DNA of 64,000 nucleotides from TK10-74A sp965263065 (GTDB lineage: Bacteria > Chloroflexota > Dehalococcoidia > Bin125): assembly GCA_965263065.1 (NCBI GenBank), contig CBDHGH010000003.1, positions 2,542,001 to 2,606,000 on the forward strand. Direction: 5' to 3'. The notes beneath the pieces were generated by a model. That model made no database searches, had not been told where the DNA came from, and saw only the letters and a list, made by a program, of their open reading frames with translations. Each line of letters opens with the position of its first letter. Position 1 is the stretch's first letter. The position numbers and the translations under genes were made by a program. Of this stretch, positions 33,504-42,225 are shown piece by piece.

Positions 33504-33572
33504 CTACGTTTCGCTCACCTCCGAAAAGTGCGAGCGGACCGAATCACTGCTGGACTTGCTTTTATGTCCCAA
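33504..33572 (-). CDS. Possible 22-residue small gene
   Basis: Between the aminotransferase stop and the terminator is an ORF with TTG start, nine bases after AAGGAAGGAGG, the strongest ribosome-binding site in the neighbourhood. The product would be MGHKSKSSSDSV followed by RSHFSEVSET, hydrophilic and Ser-rich. An ATG in another frame after the same site yields only five codons. The ORF ends 30 nt before the terminator. It could be a tiny protein, a regulatory peptide, or chance; no homologue is known to me. Confidence 0.4.
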   Translation of the reverse strand: MGHKSKSSSDSVRSHFSEVSET

Positions 33573-33639
33573 CGCGCATCACCTCCTTCCTTGCCCGCAG
33601 CGTAGCAGGCTCCGCGCCGTCGTTCACGCCCGGCCGTCG

Positions 33640-34992
33640 CTACAGCCCGGCGACGACCGCGCGCACGCTGTCGTCGAGGATCGTGAGGATGTCGTCGACC
33701 TGCTGCGCTGTTGTGATCAGGGGCGGAGCGAGCAGGTAGCTGTCGAGCCGGATGCGAGAGATCAGCCCGCGCCGCGTCGCCTCCTGCAGGAGCTTCATGC
33801 CGGCGGCGGATTCCATGGGGAATGGCGTGTCGCTGTCGGGATCCTGCAGCAGGTCGAAGCCCTGCATGAATCCCAGGCCACGCACATTGCCGACGTTCGA
33901 GTGGCCGGCGGCCAGCGTCTCGAGGCCGGCGCGCAACTGCGCACCGCGCGCGGCCGCGTTCTCCACCAACTGCTCGTCCTCCATGATCTGGAGGTTGCGC
34001 AGCGCGACGGCCGCCGCGGCCGTATGCCCCGAGTTGGTGTAGGCGTGCATGAAGCGCGTGCTGGGGTCGGTGCCGGTGATGGTCTCGTGCACCTCCTTCG
34101 ACCAGATTGCCGCCGCCATGGGGATGTAGGCGCTCGTGATCGCCTTGGCCGTGGAGACCATGTCGGGTTGGACCCCGTAGTGCTCCAGCGCGAACCAGGC
34201 GCCCGTGCGGCCGAAGCCGGTGATGACCTCGTCGTCGATGAGCAGGATGTCGTTCTCGTCGCAGATCTCGCGCAGCCGCGGGAAGTAGCTGTCGGCGGCG
34301 ACGTGTATCCCGCCGGCGCCCTGCACGGGCTCGGCGATGATCGCCGCGATGGTGTCGGCGCCCTCATCCTCAATCGCCTCGGCGATCCGGTCGATATCGA
34401 CGTTGGCGGGGTCGATCCGCCCCCCGCCCGTGAGCTTGGGCTCCACGCTGGCGGCGGGAATGGCTTCGCCGACGCGCGGGCCGAAGTTGGGGTAGTAGAC
34501 CTTCATCCCGGTCATCGACATCGCGGCCAGGGTGTTGCCGTGGTAGGCCTCCGCCCGGCTGATGATCTTGGTCTTCTCGGGGCGGCCCTTCACCGACCAG
34601 TAGTAGCGGGCGGCCTTGAAGTTGGTCTCGTTCGACTCGGAACCCGAGTTGCCGAAGAAGACGGCCTGCATGTTCGGGTAGCAGAGGCCGACGACCTTGG
34701 CGGCCAGCTCGATGGCGGGTGGGTTGCTGAAGCCCACGTAGTTGCTGGTGAAGGCCGCCTGCGACATCTGGTCCGCGGCGGCCTGCGCCAGCTCGGTGCG
34801 GCCGTGACCCACGGCAACGTTCCAGAGGGCGGAGAGCCCGTCGATGTAGCGCTTGCCGTCGTGCCCGACGAGGTAGATGCCTTCCCCGCGCTCGATCAGG
34901 ATCGGGGCCTGATGGGCCGCAGGGTGGTAGAGCGGGTGCACCCAGTGCGCGAGGTCGATCTCGACCAGTTCCTGATAGCGCGAGTCGTCCAT
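33640..34992 (-). CDS. Class III PLP aminotransferase (omega-amino acid/polyamine type)
   Basis: 450 residues. FFGNSGSESNETNFKAARYY, IIAEPVQGAGGIHV, LLIDDEVITGFGRTG and Lys283 in VSTAKAITSAYIPM are the class III landmarks. The pattern, including YVGFSNPPAIELA and SRAEAYHGNTLAAMS, is closest to omega-amino acid:pyruvate and putrescine/taurine-type transaminases. The amino donor cannot be decided. It appears to be transcribed alone, with a terminator about 170 nt downstream. AGAAAGAG precedes the ATG. Confidence 0.88.
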   Translation of the reverse strand: MDDSRYQELVEIDLAHWVHPLYHPAAHQAPILIERGEGIYLVGHDGKRYIDGLSALWNVAVGHGRTELAQAAADQMSQAAFTSNYVGFSNPPAIELAAKVVGLCYPNMQAVFFGNSGSESNETNFKAARYYWSVKGRPEKTKIISRAEAYHGNTLAAMSMTGMKVYYPNFGPRVGEAIPAASVEPKLTGGGRIDPANVDIDRIAEAIEDEGADTIAAIIAEPVQGAGGIHVAADSYFPRLREICDENDILLIDDEVITGFGRTGAWFALEHYGVQPDMVSTAKAITSAYIPMAAAIWSKEVHETITGTDPSTRFMHAYTNSGHTAAAAVALRNLQIMEDEQLVENAAARGAQLRAGLETLAAGHSNVGNVRGLGFMQGFDLLQDPDSDTPFPMESAAGMKLLQEATRRGLISRIRLDSYLLAPPLITTAQQVDDILTILDDSVRAVVAGL

Positions 34993-35140
34993 CCGGCATC
35001 TCTTTCTGGCTCAAGTTCCCGAGGGGACTTCCTCCCTGGGAGTGGTAGGGGAGCAGCCAGGAAAGCGTAGCGCCGACCGTCAGGTGTGTCCGGTCGCGAG
35101 TATCGGAGGGATGTCGTGCTGCTACCGACCGATCAGCGAG

Positions 35141-36451
35141 CTAGTCGGCCCCGCGATCCGGCTCGGCTTGGCCGGGCGCAGCCGCCTTGACTCTCGGCGG
35201 CTTCCACTCATCGAGCCCCGCTGCGATCGTCGCATGGAACTCTGCGATGAGGGCGGTGAGATCGTTGATGAAGCTGTTCCGTCCAGCGCCCCGGCTGCCG
35301 CCCACGGGCCGGGCGAGCGTGAGGACGAAGGCGCGAGGAGGATTCGGGACCGGGTCGACAAGGAGATGGGGATCCCCGCGCAGGGATCCCACAAGCTCCG
35401 ACGTCGTGAGACGAGAGCGGACGAAGCGCGCGTCGACACGGCAGTCGGCGGGCGCATCACGCAATTGTCGCAGCAACCAGTTGACGCGGGAGGTCGACCG
35501 GGCGAGTTCCGGGGCCCGCACTTCGATCGACACCTCTCCGCGCATCGTGCGCAGATCGGCCTTGATGTGCAGTGGCGCGATGACGGACGGAATCCGCAGG
35601 TCGCCGCTGAGACGCCCACTCTTCGACAACTCTTCGACGAGGCTCCGAATACGAAGCTCCGGCTCCTCCCGGTGCGCGCGCGTCACGTGCGGCGTCACAT
35701 CCTCACCCAACGAAGCGCCCAGAGTGAGCGCGGCGTACTGGATGAGTTGATCCCATCGCTGGCACACCTCAACGGCGCCGGGGTCGCCCGGCCGCAGGGT
35801 CCCCGCGCGCGCGGCCTCGCGAATGGTCGTCCACCCCGGCCCCATGTCCGCGAAGGCCGTCGCACCGGAGTTCTCGTGCTGGAGGTAGCGAATCAACTCC
35901 CGCAATATCCATGCCTGGTCGGAATCACGAACCCCGCGGTGCTCCTTCACCCGGATCGCCGTCGACAGAATCCGGAACCATGACATGTGGTGCAGGGGCA
36001 CGTTCCGGTACTTGCGGCGATCCACCGTGACGGGGTGCTCGCCCAGCGGGGCGATGTCGTTGCTGATGGTGAGCAAACCACCCGCGAAACCCTGTTGCTT
36101 GGCAACGTCGAGATACCGCTCGACCTGTTCTCTGTCGTGTTGGGCCGTGCCCGTCTTGACCTCTAGCAGCAGGTACCAATCGGCTTTGGCCCGGGTGACG
36201 CGCACCAAGCCGTCGACTCGCACGGATTGGTCGTTCAGCGTGAATGGGACCTCCGTGTACGTCGTGACGGTGCCGGCAGGAGCCCCGAGCGGCCGCAGGA
36301 TCTCCCGGCCGAACTCCCGAACCGCGCCCAGCACCGCCAGCAGCGCCGATGTCGCCCGCCCTTCTTTCTCGGCGGCCTTCTTGATCCCGGTCACCGGAAT
36401 CAGCCGGGCCGCTTCCCATTGCTCCTCGTTCTCTGGCATCGGCCATCCCAT
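35141..36451 (-). CDS. Orphan protein with PD-(D/E)XK nuclease-like core
   Basis: 436 residues from ATG 36451 (alternative ATG 36439). In the N-terminal third, TVTTYTEVPF, VRVDGLVRV (Asp80) and WYLLLEVKTG (Glu97-Val-Lys99) followed by REQVERYLDVAKQQGF have the spacing of a PD-(D/E)XK nuclease core. The remaining 300 residues are not recognised; they are helical with IRELIRYLQHEN-like and later mixed segments. No methylase or second subunit is adjacent. Codon use is a little less GC-biased than its neighbours, hinting at transfer. It may be a stand-alone defence or DNA-processing protein; function unknown. Confidence 0.6.
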   Translation of the reverse strand: MGWPMPENEEQWEAARLIPVTGIKKAAEKEGRATSALLAVLGAVREFGREILRPLGAPAGTVTTYTEVPFTLNDQSVRVDGLVRVTRAKADWYLLLEVKTGTAQHDREQVERYLDVAKQQGFAGGLLTISNDIAPLGEHPVTVDRRKYRNVPLHHMSWFRILSTAIRVKEHRGVRDSDQAWILRELIRYLQHENSGATAFADMGPGWTTIREAARAGTLRPGDPGAVEVCQRWDQLIQYAALTLGASLGEDVTPHVTRAHREEPELRIRSLVEELSKSGRLSGDLRIPSVIAPLHIKADLRTMRGEVSIEVRAPELARSTSRVNWLLRQLRDAPADCRVDARFVRSRLTTSELVGSLRGDPHLLVDPVPNPPRAFVLTLARPVGGSRGAGRNSFINDLTALIAEFHATIAAGLDEWKPPRVKAAAPGQAEPDRGAD

Positions 36452-36487
36452 CTTCAGCACGCACGGCCGCCCGTACGTGCTGAAGAT
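36450..36487. promoter_or_regulatory. 38-bp inverted repeat at the start of the PD-(D/E)XK-like gene
   Basis: Arms ATCTTCAGCACGCACGG and CCGTACGTGCTGAAGAT match at 16 of 17 positions around a four-base centre. It abuts the ATG at 36451 and lies wholly upstream of the ATG at 36439. It could be an operator, or a hairpin that hides the ribosome-binding region. Confidence 0.7.
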
Positions 36488-36547
36488 AGCGCCTTCCGAG
36501 GCGCGTCCACCCACCGTCCGCCATTCGGCGCGGATGCCGCGGGCGAA

Positions 36548-38074
36548 TCAAGGGGCGGCGAGCAGCTCCCGCGCGACGCGACGGTCATCCCACGGCTCTT
36601 CGTGGTCGGCGAAAATCAACGACTGCTCAGCGCCCTTCCCGGCGATGAGCACGTAGTCTCCCCCCGACGCCAGGGCGAAGGCGCGGGCGATCGCGGCACG
36701 ACGGTCCGGCCGCTCCTCGAAGTCGGCGGGGGCGCGCTTGCCGGAGCGCTCCATGGCGGCGGCGATATCGCGGACGATGGCGGCCGGATCCTCCGAGCGG
36801 GGGTTCTCGCTGGTCAGCACGGCAAAGTCGGCGAACTCGGCCGCAGCGGCGCCCATGCCGTCGCGACGACGCGGGTCGCGCTCCCCGGCGACTCCGAAGA
36901 CCACGATCAGCCGGCCGTCCACGAGCGGTCGCACCGCGCCCAGGACACGGCGGAAGGCGTCGCTGGTGGCGGCCGCATCGACGACGACGCTGAAGGGCTG
37001 CCCGGCATCGATCCGCTCCATGCGCCCGGGCACCCCGGCCAGGTCGCGCACGCCTCGCTGTATGGCGACGGGCCCCGCTCCGAGCGCGTAGGCGGCGCCC
37101 GCCGCGAGAACGGCGTTGTCGAGGTTGAAGCGGGCCGGCAACGCCAGGTCGAGGGCGAGCGCCCCGGCCGGCGTGGCGAGGCGGAAGCGGGATCCGTCGG
37201 CGCGGAGGTCGAGGTCGGAGATGGAGATATCCGCGGCCTGCGTGGCCTGACCACTTGGGTCGACGGTCACGAGCTCCGCCCTGGTGGCAGCGGCGACGGC
37301 GGCGCGATGGGCGTCGTCCACCCGCACAACGGCGCGCTTGGCGACGCCCTTGTCGCGGGCGGTGTCCAGGAAGCGGAAGAGGTTGAGCTTGGCGTCCAGG
37401 TACTCGGCGCGCGTGCCGTGGAAGTCCAGGTGGTCATCGCTGAGCCCGGTGAATACGCCGATGTCGAACTCGCAGTGATCGAGCCGGTGCAGAGCGAGGC
37501 CATGGGACGTCGACTCGACCACGGCGTGGGTGCAGCCAGCGGCGACCATCTCCGCGAGCAGGCCCTGGGTCAGGTCGGCCTCCGGGCTGGTCTCGGTGAG
37601 CGTGTTCATGCGCCATTCGTCGCCGATCTTGAACTGCACGCCGCCGATCAGACCGGTGCGATATCGGGCGGCTTCGAGCATGGCGACGGTGAGATAGCAG
37701 GTGGTGCTCTTGCCGTCGGTGCCGGTGATGCCGACGACGGTGAGCTTGCGGGCCGGGAAGTCGTGAAAGGCGGCGGCGAGCGCGGGCAGCGCCGCGCGGG
37801 TGTCGCTCAGGGCGACGAGGGTGCGATCCGGTATGCCCAGCAGGGGCGCCCAGCGGGGGCGCCGGTCGGCCTGGACGATGAGCGTGGTCGCGCCGGCGGC
37901 GACCGCCTGGGGGAGGAAGTCGTGGCCGTCGACGGTGAAGCCCGGCACCGCGACGAAGCATGCGCCTGGGGTGACGCGCCGGGAGTCCTGCGTGACCGCG
38001 CGCACGGTGCGGTCCGCATCGCCGTGGACCGCGAGGGGGCGCGTGGCCTGGAGGACGTGCGCGAGCGGCTTCAT
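36548..38074 (-). CDS. murE: UDP-MurNAc-tripeptide synthetase MurE
   Basis: 508 residues, Mur ligase. The ATP loop is GITGTDGKSTT, with VVESTSHGLALHR in the central domain and SENPRSEDP in the C-terminal domain. The Arg in ENPR matches the (D/E)NPR motif of enzymes adding meso-diaminopimelate, in agreement with dapL and dapF in this window, rather than the Lys-adding form. It acts in the cytosol in peptidoglycan synthesis. No other mur gene is next to it, which is unusual. No clear ribosome-binding site precedes the ATG. Confidence 0.9.
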   Translation of the reverse strand: MKPLAHVLQATRPLAVHGDADRTVRAVTQDSRRVTPGACFVAVPGFTVDGHDFLPQAVAAGATTLIVQADRRPRWAPLLGIPDRTLVALSDTRAALPALAAAFHDFPARKLTVVGITGTDGKSTTCYLTVAMLEAARYRTGLIGGVQFKIGDEWRMNTLTETSPEADLTQGLLAEMVAAGCTHAVVESTSHGLALHRLDHCEFDIGVFTGLSDDHLDFHGTRAEYLDAKLNLFRFLDTARDKGVAKRAVVRVDDAHRAAVAAATRAELVTVDPSGQATQAADISISDLDLRADGSRFRLATPAGALALDLALPARFNLDNAVLAAGAAYALGAGPVAIQRGVRDLAGVPGRMERIDAGQPFSVVVDAAATSDAFRRVLGAVRPLVDGRLIVVFGVAGERDPRRRDGMGAAAAEFADFAVLTSENPRSEDPAAIVRDIAAAMERSGKRAPADFEERPDRRAAIARAFALASGGDYVLIAGKGAEQSLIFADHEEPWDDRRVARELLAAP

Positions 38075-38190
38075 GAGTGGGAAGGGTATCGCGGCCTTCC
38101 CGTGCAGCGCGTTGTCAGGCGGCGCCGGCCTTGGACCGTGCCTGTTTCGGACCGTGCCGCGGTGGGACAGTGCTGCGCTCGGACAGCACA

Positions 38191-38214
38191 GAGGGGCGAC
38201 TTCCGTCGCCCCTC
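38191..38214 (-). terminator. Hairpin after RNase P RNA
   Basis: A perfect 10-bp stem GAGGGGCGAC/GTCGCCCCTC with a four-base loop lies about 8 nt after the 3' end of rnpB. The T-run after it is weak (TGTGCTGTCC), so termination strength is uncertain. Confidence 0.55.
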
Positions 38215-38221
38215 TTGTCTG

Positions 38222-38627
<406 letters not shown>

Positions 38628-38633
38628 CCCCGG

Positions 38634-38639
38634 AGTGTA
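38634..38639 (-). promoter_or_regulatory. -10-like box of rnpB
   Basis: TACACT on the minus strand ends about seven bases before the first paired bases of RNase P RNA, as expected for a -10 element. No convincing -35 box is seen. Confidence 0.45.
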
Positions 38640-38648
38640 TCGGCCGGG

Positions 38649-39062
38649 CTACCCGACGTCCGACAGGCGTCCGTCGAGTGCCGCGTTGGCGAGTTCGTCG
38701 GCGCGCGAGTTCTGCGCGCGGGGGACATGACGGACGCGCACGACATCGAGTCGCGACAGGAGCCGCTGCAGGCGCGCGTACAGCGGCTTGAGAGCGGCGT
38801 TCTTGACGCGGTAGCGCCCCTCGATCTGGCGCACGATGAGTTCGGAATCGAGGCGTAGCTCGAGCTCGGTCGCGCCCAACTCCAGGGCAGCCTCCACCGC
38901 GGCGATCGCGCCACGATACTCGGCGACGTTGTTCGTGTGGTGGCCGATCCGGCCCCCCAGGGCGCGCAGTTCGGCGTCCGTGGCGTCGTAGACCACGGCG
39001 CCGAAGGCGGCGGGGCCGGGGTTGCCGCGAGAGGCGCCATCGGCGTTGGCATACATCTTCAC
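38649..39062 (-). CDS. Ribonuclease H family protein
   Basis: 137 residues of the RNase HI fold. Catalytic acids are Asp8 (YANADGASRGNPGP), Glu48 (NNVAEYRGAI), Asp72 (LRLDSELIV) and Asp122 (SRADELAN). This compact form with the 'NNVAEYrali' helix is common in Actinobacteria and Chloroflexota, and cuts RNA in RNA-DNA hybrids. Start is GTG at 39062 or ATG at 39056. It is immediately upstream of rnpB. Confidence 0.92.
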   Translation of the reverse strand: MKMYANADGASRGNPGPAAFGAVVYDATDAELRALGGRIGHHTNNVAEYRGAIAAVEAALELGATELELRLDSELIVRQIEGRYRVKNAALKPLYARLQRLLSRLDVVRVRHVPRAQNSRADELANAALDGRLSDVG

Positions 39063-39086
39063 GCCGGCGTCGATCGCACCGGTGGC

Positions 39087-40538
39087 TCAGACGCGGAGGA
39101 CGGTGCGGACGCCGCCCTCATCCACGATGACGCGCTCCACGACATCCCGCAGGAGCGCCTGGCGGTGCTCGAAGCTCAGTCCGTCCCAGTCGTCGCGGAT
39201 GCGCGCCAACTGGCGTGCGCGGTGGCGGCCGCGTTCGCTCTCGGTGGCCTGCGCCGCGGCCCGACGGTCCAGCGCGGCGAGCTCGCCGGTGGAGTGCTGG
39301 TAGTCCGCGGTGATCTCGGCGGCGACCTCCCGCAGCCGCTCGGGTGTGTCGCGGCCAGTGGACGCGGCCGTGATGGCGTCGGAGAGGCGCCGGTCCAGGC
39401 TGCGCATGTGGCTGCGCACGCGCGCCTCGGCGACTGCCGTCTCGGCCGCGACGGCGCCGGCGTTGCCTGCGCGCAGCAGCGCGGGGCGCACCACGCCGGT
39501 CTCGACGTCTCCCTCGGTCCCATTCGCGGCGCCCGTGAGGTGCGCCAGCACTTCCGCCTCCAAGTCCGCGGCTCGGCGCGTGTGGTACTCGCCCACCGAC
39601 TGGTTGGTCCGCGCCACGTTCTGGTAGTAGCGGTAGGTGTTGTTGCCCACTGCACCGTCGCGGCGGGTCCATTGCTGCCGGCGAGTGACGCCGATCATGC
39701 GCGAGCCGCCGTCGCCGCAGTACACAAGGCCGGAGAGCAGGAAGCGGCCGGGCTGGGCTTTGGCGGCGGGGCGGCGGCGCTGCGCCGTGCGCGTCTGCAC
39801 GGCGCGGAAGTCGGCCTCGCTGACGATGGCCGGGTGGTTGCCGGGTACCTTCACGCCGAAGCGCGTGTACGTGCCCACGTAGACACGGTTGCGGAGCAGA
39901 TCGCGGATCGTGACCATGCTCCAGTTTCCCCCCCGGCGCGTGCGATAGCCCTGCTCGTTCAGATGCTTCGCGATCAGCCGGATACCGCGTCCCTCCGAGA
40001 GGTAGAGGTCGAAGATCATGCGCACCAACGTCGCCTCCGCCTCGACGATCTGCAAGCGCCGGTCTTCGCCCACCTGGTAGCCGTAGGGCGGCCGGCCGAG
40101 CACTTTCCCCTGGATGGCGCGCCGCCGCATGGCGTCGCGCACCCGGCGGCCGCTCGCTCCCGTCCCGTGCTCGTCCCAGATGCGGAGCAGGCGGACATCG
40201 TCCAGTGGGCCTTCGGCGATCGAGATGATTTGCGCACCGCTGGCGCTGATCTGGAAGTACGTACGGGCGGCCGCGGCCCGCTCCGGCCCCAGCCGCGAGA
40301 AGGCGGTCACGACGACAGCGATGAACCCCTTGTCCGGCGCGTCCAGATAGTCCAGCAGTTGCCGGAGGCCCGGGCGATCCGACGCGCCGGCGCCGGCGCC
40401 GGGCACGGGATCGAGGAAGGCAGCCGCGGGCTGGTAGCCGTTCGCCTCGCAGTAGCGCAGGAAGGCATCGTTCTGGGCGGCCAGCGTGCCGGCGTCGCCA
40501 GCCGGGCCGTACTCCGTCAGATAGCCGATCGCGCGCAT
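39087..40538 (-). CDS. Large serine recombinase relative lacking the catalytic serine
   Basis: 483 residues. An N-terminal resolvase-like domain (1-150), a recombinase domain with GKVLGRPPYGYQV and HLNEQGYRTRRGGNWSMVTIRDLLRNRVYVGTY (about 145-225), a degenerate zinc-ribbon region and a C-terminal coiled coil are visible. In active enzymes the first strand reads Y-x-R-x-S; here it is GYLTEYGPAG, with no Ser. The zinc ribbon, normally CGxCG, is CGDGG. The SRLGPE segment near 81 is kept. It is probably not a recombinase any more. A good ribosome-binding site (GGAGAGAGG) precedes it, and the frame is intact. Confidence 0.85.
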   Translation of the reverse strand: MRAIGYLTEYGPAGDAGTLAAQNDAFLRYCEANGYQPAAAFLDPVPGAGAGASDRPGLRQLLDYLDAPDKGFIAVVVTAFSRLGPERAAAARTYFQISASGAQIISIAEGPLDDVRLLRIWDEHGTGASGRRVRDAMRRRAIQGKVLGRPPYGYQVGEDRRLQIVEAEATLVRMIFDLYLSEGRGIRLIAKHLNEQGYRTRRGGNWSMVTIRDLLRNRVYVGTYTRFGVKVPGNHPAIVSEADFRAVQTRTAQRRRPAAKAQPGRFLLSGLVYCGDGGSRMIGVTRRQQWTRRDGAVGNNTYRYYQNVARTNQSVGEYHTRRAADLEAEVLAHLTGAANGTEGDVETGVVRPALLRAGNAGAVAAETAVAEARVRSHMRSLDRRLSDAITAASTGRDTPERLREVAAEITADYQHSTGELAALDRRAAAQATESERGRHRARQLARIRDDWDGLSFEHRQALLRDVVERVIVDEGGVRTVLRV

Positions 40539-40562
40539 GGCCTCTCTCCGGCGGTCACGGGC

Positions 40563-41261
40563 TCAGCGGATGTAGACGATGCAGTGGCAGGCGGGGCACT
40601 TGACGGCATCCGCGCCACGCCTGGCTCGGTTGAGGATGGTCGTGGGCAAGCTCAGACGGCAGGAGCCGCAGACTCCGCCGATGGAGGCCGCCACTGCGAC
40701 GTGCTGGAGCGCGCGCTGAGAGTCGTAGACGGCGAGGTCGGCGGCGCCGAGACGGGCACGCAGGGCGTCCACGTCGGCGCGCACGCGGGCGGCCTCGGCA
40801 TCGATCTCGTCGTGCTGGGCCTGAAGCCCGGCGCGACGTTCCTCCCAGACCAGGCGACTCTTCTCGCTCAATGCGATGAGGTAGTCCAGCGCCGCTTGCT
40901 CGTGCTCCTCCTCGTCGATGCGGGCCAGCAAGCGTTCCTCGTGGGCCTTGAGGCCGCGCCGCAGCGCGAAGACTTCCTCTTGCAGGTGGCGCAGCTCCTT
41001 GGCGTCGGTGGTCTCGCCGCTGTAGAGCTTGCCGTCCTCGGTGACGATCTTGGCACGGAGCGCGTCCGCCTCCGCCTCGACAGCCTTGCGCGCCAGCGTG
41101 CCCTCGTCGAGGCGCGCTCGTTGAGCCGCGATCTCGTCACTCAGCGTGCGGTGCGAGTCCGGCTCCTGGAGCTGGTCCGCCACCGCGACCAGTCGCCGCT
41201 TGATGGTGTCGAGGCGCAGATCGACCTCTTGCAGCGCGACCATGTCCCCAATATCGACCAC
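40563..41261 (-). CDS. Coiled-coil protein with C-terminal C4 zinc ribbon
   Basis: 232 residues. A long coiled coil (about 1-170, heptads of Leu with Glu/Arg) ends in a zinc ribbon with GVCGSCRLSLP and CPACHC. This is the CT398/DUF164 family, thought to act with nucleic acids or secretion complexes but not settled. GTG at 41261 after AGAGAGG is chosen over the ATG at 41243. The family is often next to RNase H, as here, but the recombinase relative now separates them. Confidence 0.87.
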   Translation of the reverse strand: MVDIGDMVALQEVDLRLDTIKRRLVAVADQLQEPDSHRTLSDEIAAQRARLDEGTLARKAVEAEADALRAKIVTEDGKLYSGETTDAKELRHLQEEVFALRRGLKAHEERLLARIDEEEHEQAALDYLIALSEKSRLVWEERRAGLQAQHDEIDAEAARVRADVDALRARLGAADLAVYDSQRALQHVAVAASIGGVCGSCRLSLPTTILNRARRGADAVKCPACHCIVYIR

Positions 41262-41438
41262 GAGGCCTCTCTCCGCTTCGATTAGGTAGGGAAAGTATAC
41301 GAACGAGCCTTCGTCCGCGGCAATAGTCGCGAGGCCCGATAAGGCGGCCCTGGTACGATTATGCGGCGCAGGTCCCGCACCCACGCCGCAGGCTGTCGGG
41401 TAGGAACGGAACGGCCTATCCCCTCCAACGCCGCCCTC

Positions 41439-41933
41439 GTGATCAACGTGTCGACGCTGCTCAGCGAAGCACTGGGCAGCACACGATCCTACGTGCTGGA
41501 GGGTGCGGAGTTTCGCTTCGACGAGGGTCGCACGCCCGCCGACGGCGAACTGCAGCTGACTCGCACGGATGGATCGATCCTGGTCGCGGGACAGATCCGG
41601 GTGGCAGTGGAGGAGGCCTGCGGTCGCTGCCTGGACCTGTTCCAGCAGCCGCTGCAGCTGCAGTTTCGGGAAGAGTTCTGGCCCGACTATGACCCGCTGT
41701 TGCAGAGGCATGTGGAGGTCCCGGAGGGTCGGGAGGGCTTCCCGATTCAGCAGGGATTACTCGACTTGCAGGAGGCGCTGCGGCAATATGTGGAGATGGC
41801 GCGCCCCATGCAGCCGATCTGCCGCCCGGATTGCGCGGGCGCCGGGGCCGGACCAGGGCCGAGCGAGGCGGCCGGATCCCCGGTCGACCATCGCTGGGCG
41901 GCGCTCAATGCGTTGCGACGCGACTCCCACTAG
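41439..41933 (+). CDS. yceD: YceD/DUF177 family protein
   Basis: About 164 residues. EEACGRCLDLFQQPL and a later PICRPDCAG give the paired Cys motifs of YceD, although the usual final LCPxCG is missing (AGAGPGP instead). The family lies almost always before rpmF, as it does here, and is linked to ribosome or rRNA maturation. Start is unclear: GTG 41439 begins at the conserved VINVSTLL, while the longer ATG 41361 lies near a TACGAT box and might be leaderless. Confidence 0.88.
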   Translation: MINVSTLLSEALGSTRSYVLEGAEFRFDEGRTPADGELQLTRTDGSILVAGQIRVAVEEACGRCLDLFQQPLQLQFREEFWPDYDPLLQRHVEVPEGREGFPIQQGLLDLQEALRQYVEMARPMQPICRPDCAGAGAGPGPSEAAGSPVDHRWAALNALRRDSH

Positions 41934-41958
41934 GATCAGCCGGCGCTAGAGTCGGCCC

Positions 41959-42009
41959 GCGTGGGGGCTGCCCCACGCTACGCTCAGCCCCCCGTGCGGC
42001 TTCGCACGG
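41959..42009 (+). promoter_or_regulatory. Two hairpins in the rpmF leader
   Basis: GCGTGGGG-GCTG-CCCCACGC (41959-41978) and CCGTGCG-GCTT-CGCACGG (41992-42010) are perfect stems between yceD and rpmF. The second ends about 30 nt before the rpmF start. They could form a ribosomal-protein leader or influence RNA stability. Confidence 0.55.
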
Positions 42010-42038
42010 CAGACGGCACGGCGGGAAGGACAAGCACG

Positions 42039-42221
42039 ATGGCTCCGTTGCCAAAGCGAAAGTACGCCAAGACCCGCCAGCGACTCCGCCGGCAGCACCT
42101 CAAGCAGCGGCGGGCCACGGTGACCACCTGCCCCACGTGCACGTCGCCGGTGGTGGCGCATCAGGTGTGCTACACCTGCGGCCGCTACCGCGGGCGGCAG
42201 GTGCTGGAGTTCGAGGACTAG
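42039..42221 (+). CDS. rpmF: Ribosomal protein bL32
   Basis: 60 residues. MAPLPKRKYAKTRQRLRR at the N-terminus and the zinc form CPTC...CYTCGRYRG identify L32 of the large subunit. It keeps all four cysteines (C+ form). GGAAGGA precedes the ATG. The yceD-rpmF-fabD-acpP order is the classical link between ribosome and fatty-acid synthesis genes. Confidence 0.97.
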   Translation: MAPLPKRKYAKTRQRLRRQHLKQRRATVTTCPTCTSPVVAHQVCYTCGRYRGRQVLEFED

Positions 42222-42225
42222 CCGC

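Noticed and set aside
38649..41261. The recombinase relative as evidence of an integrated phage or element
   Set aside because: No attachment-site repeats, phage genes or composition shift flank it, and the gene lacks its catalytic serine.
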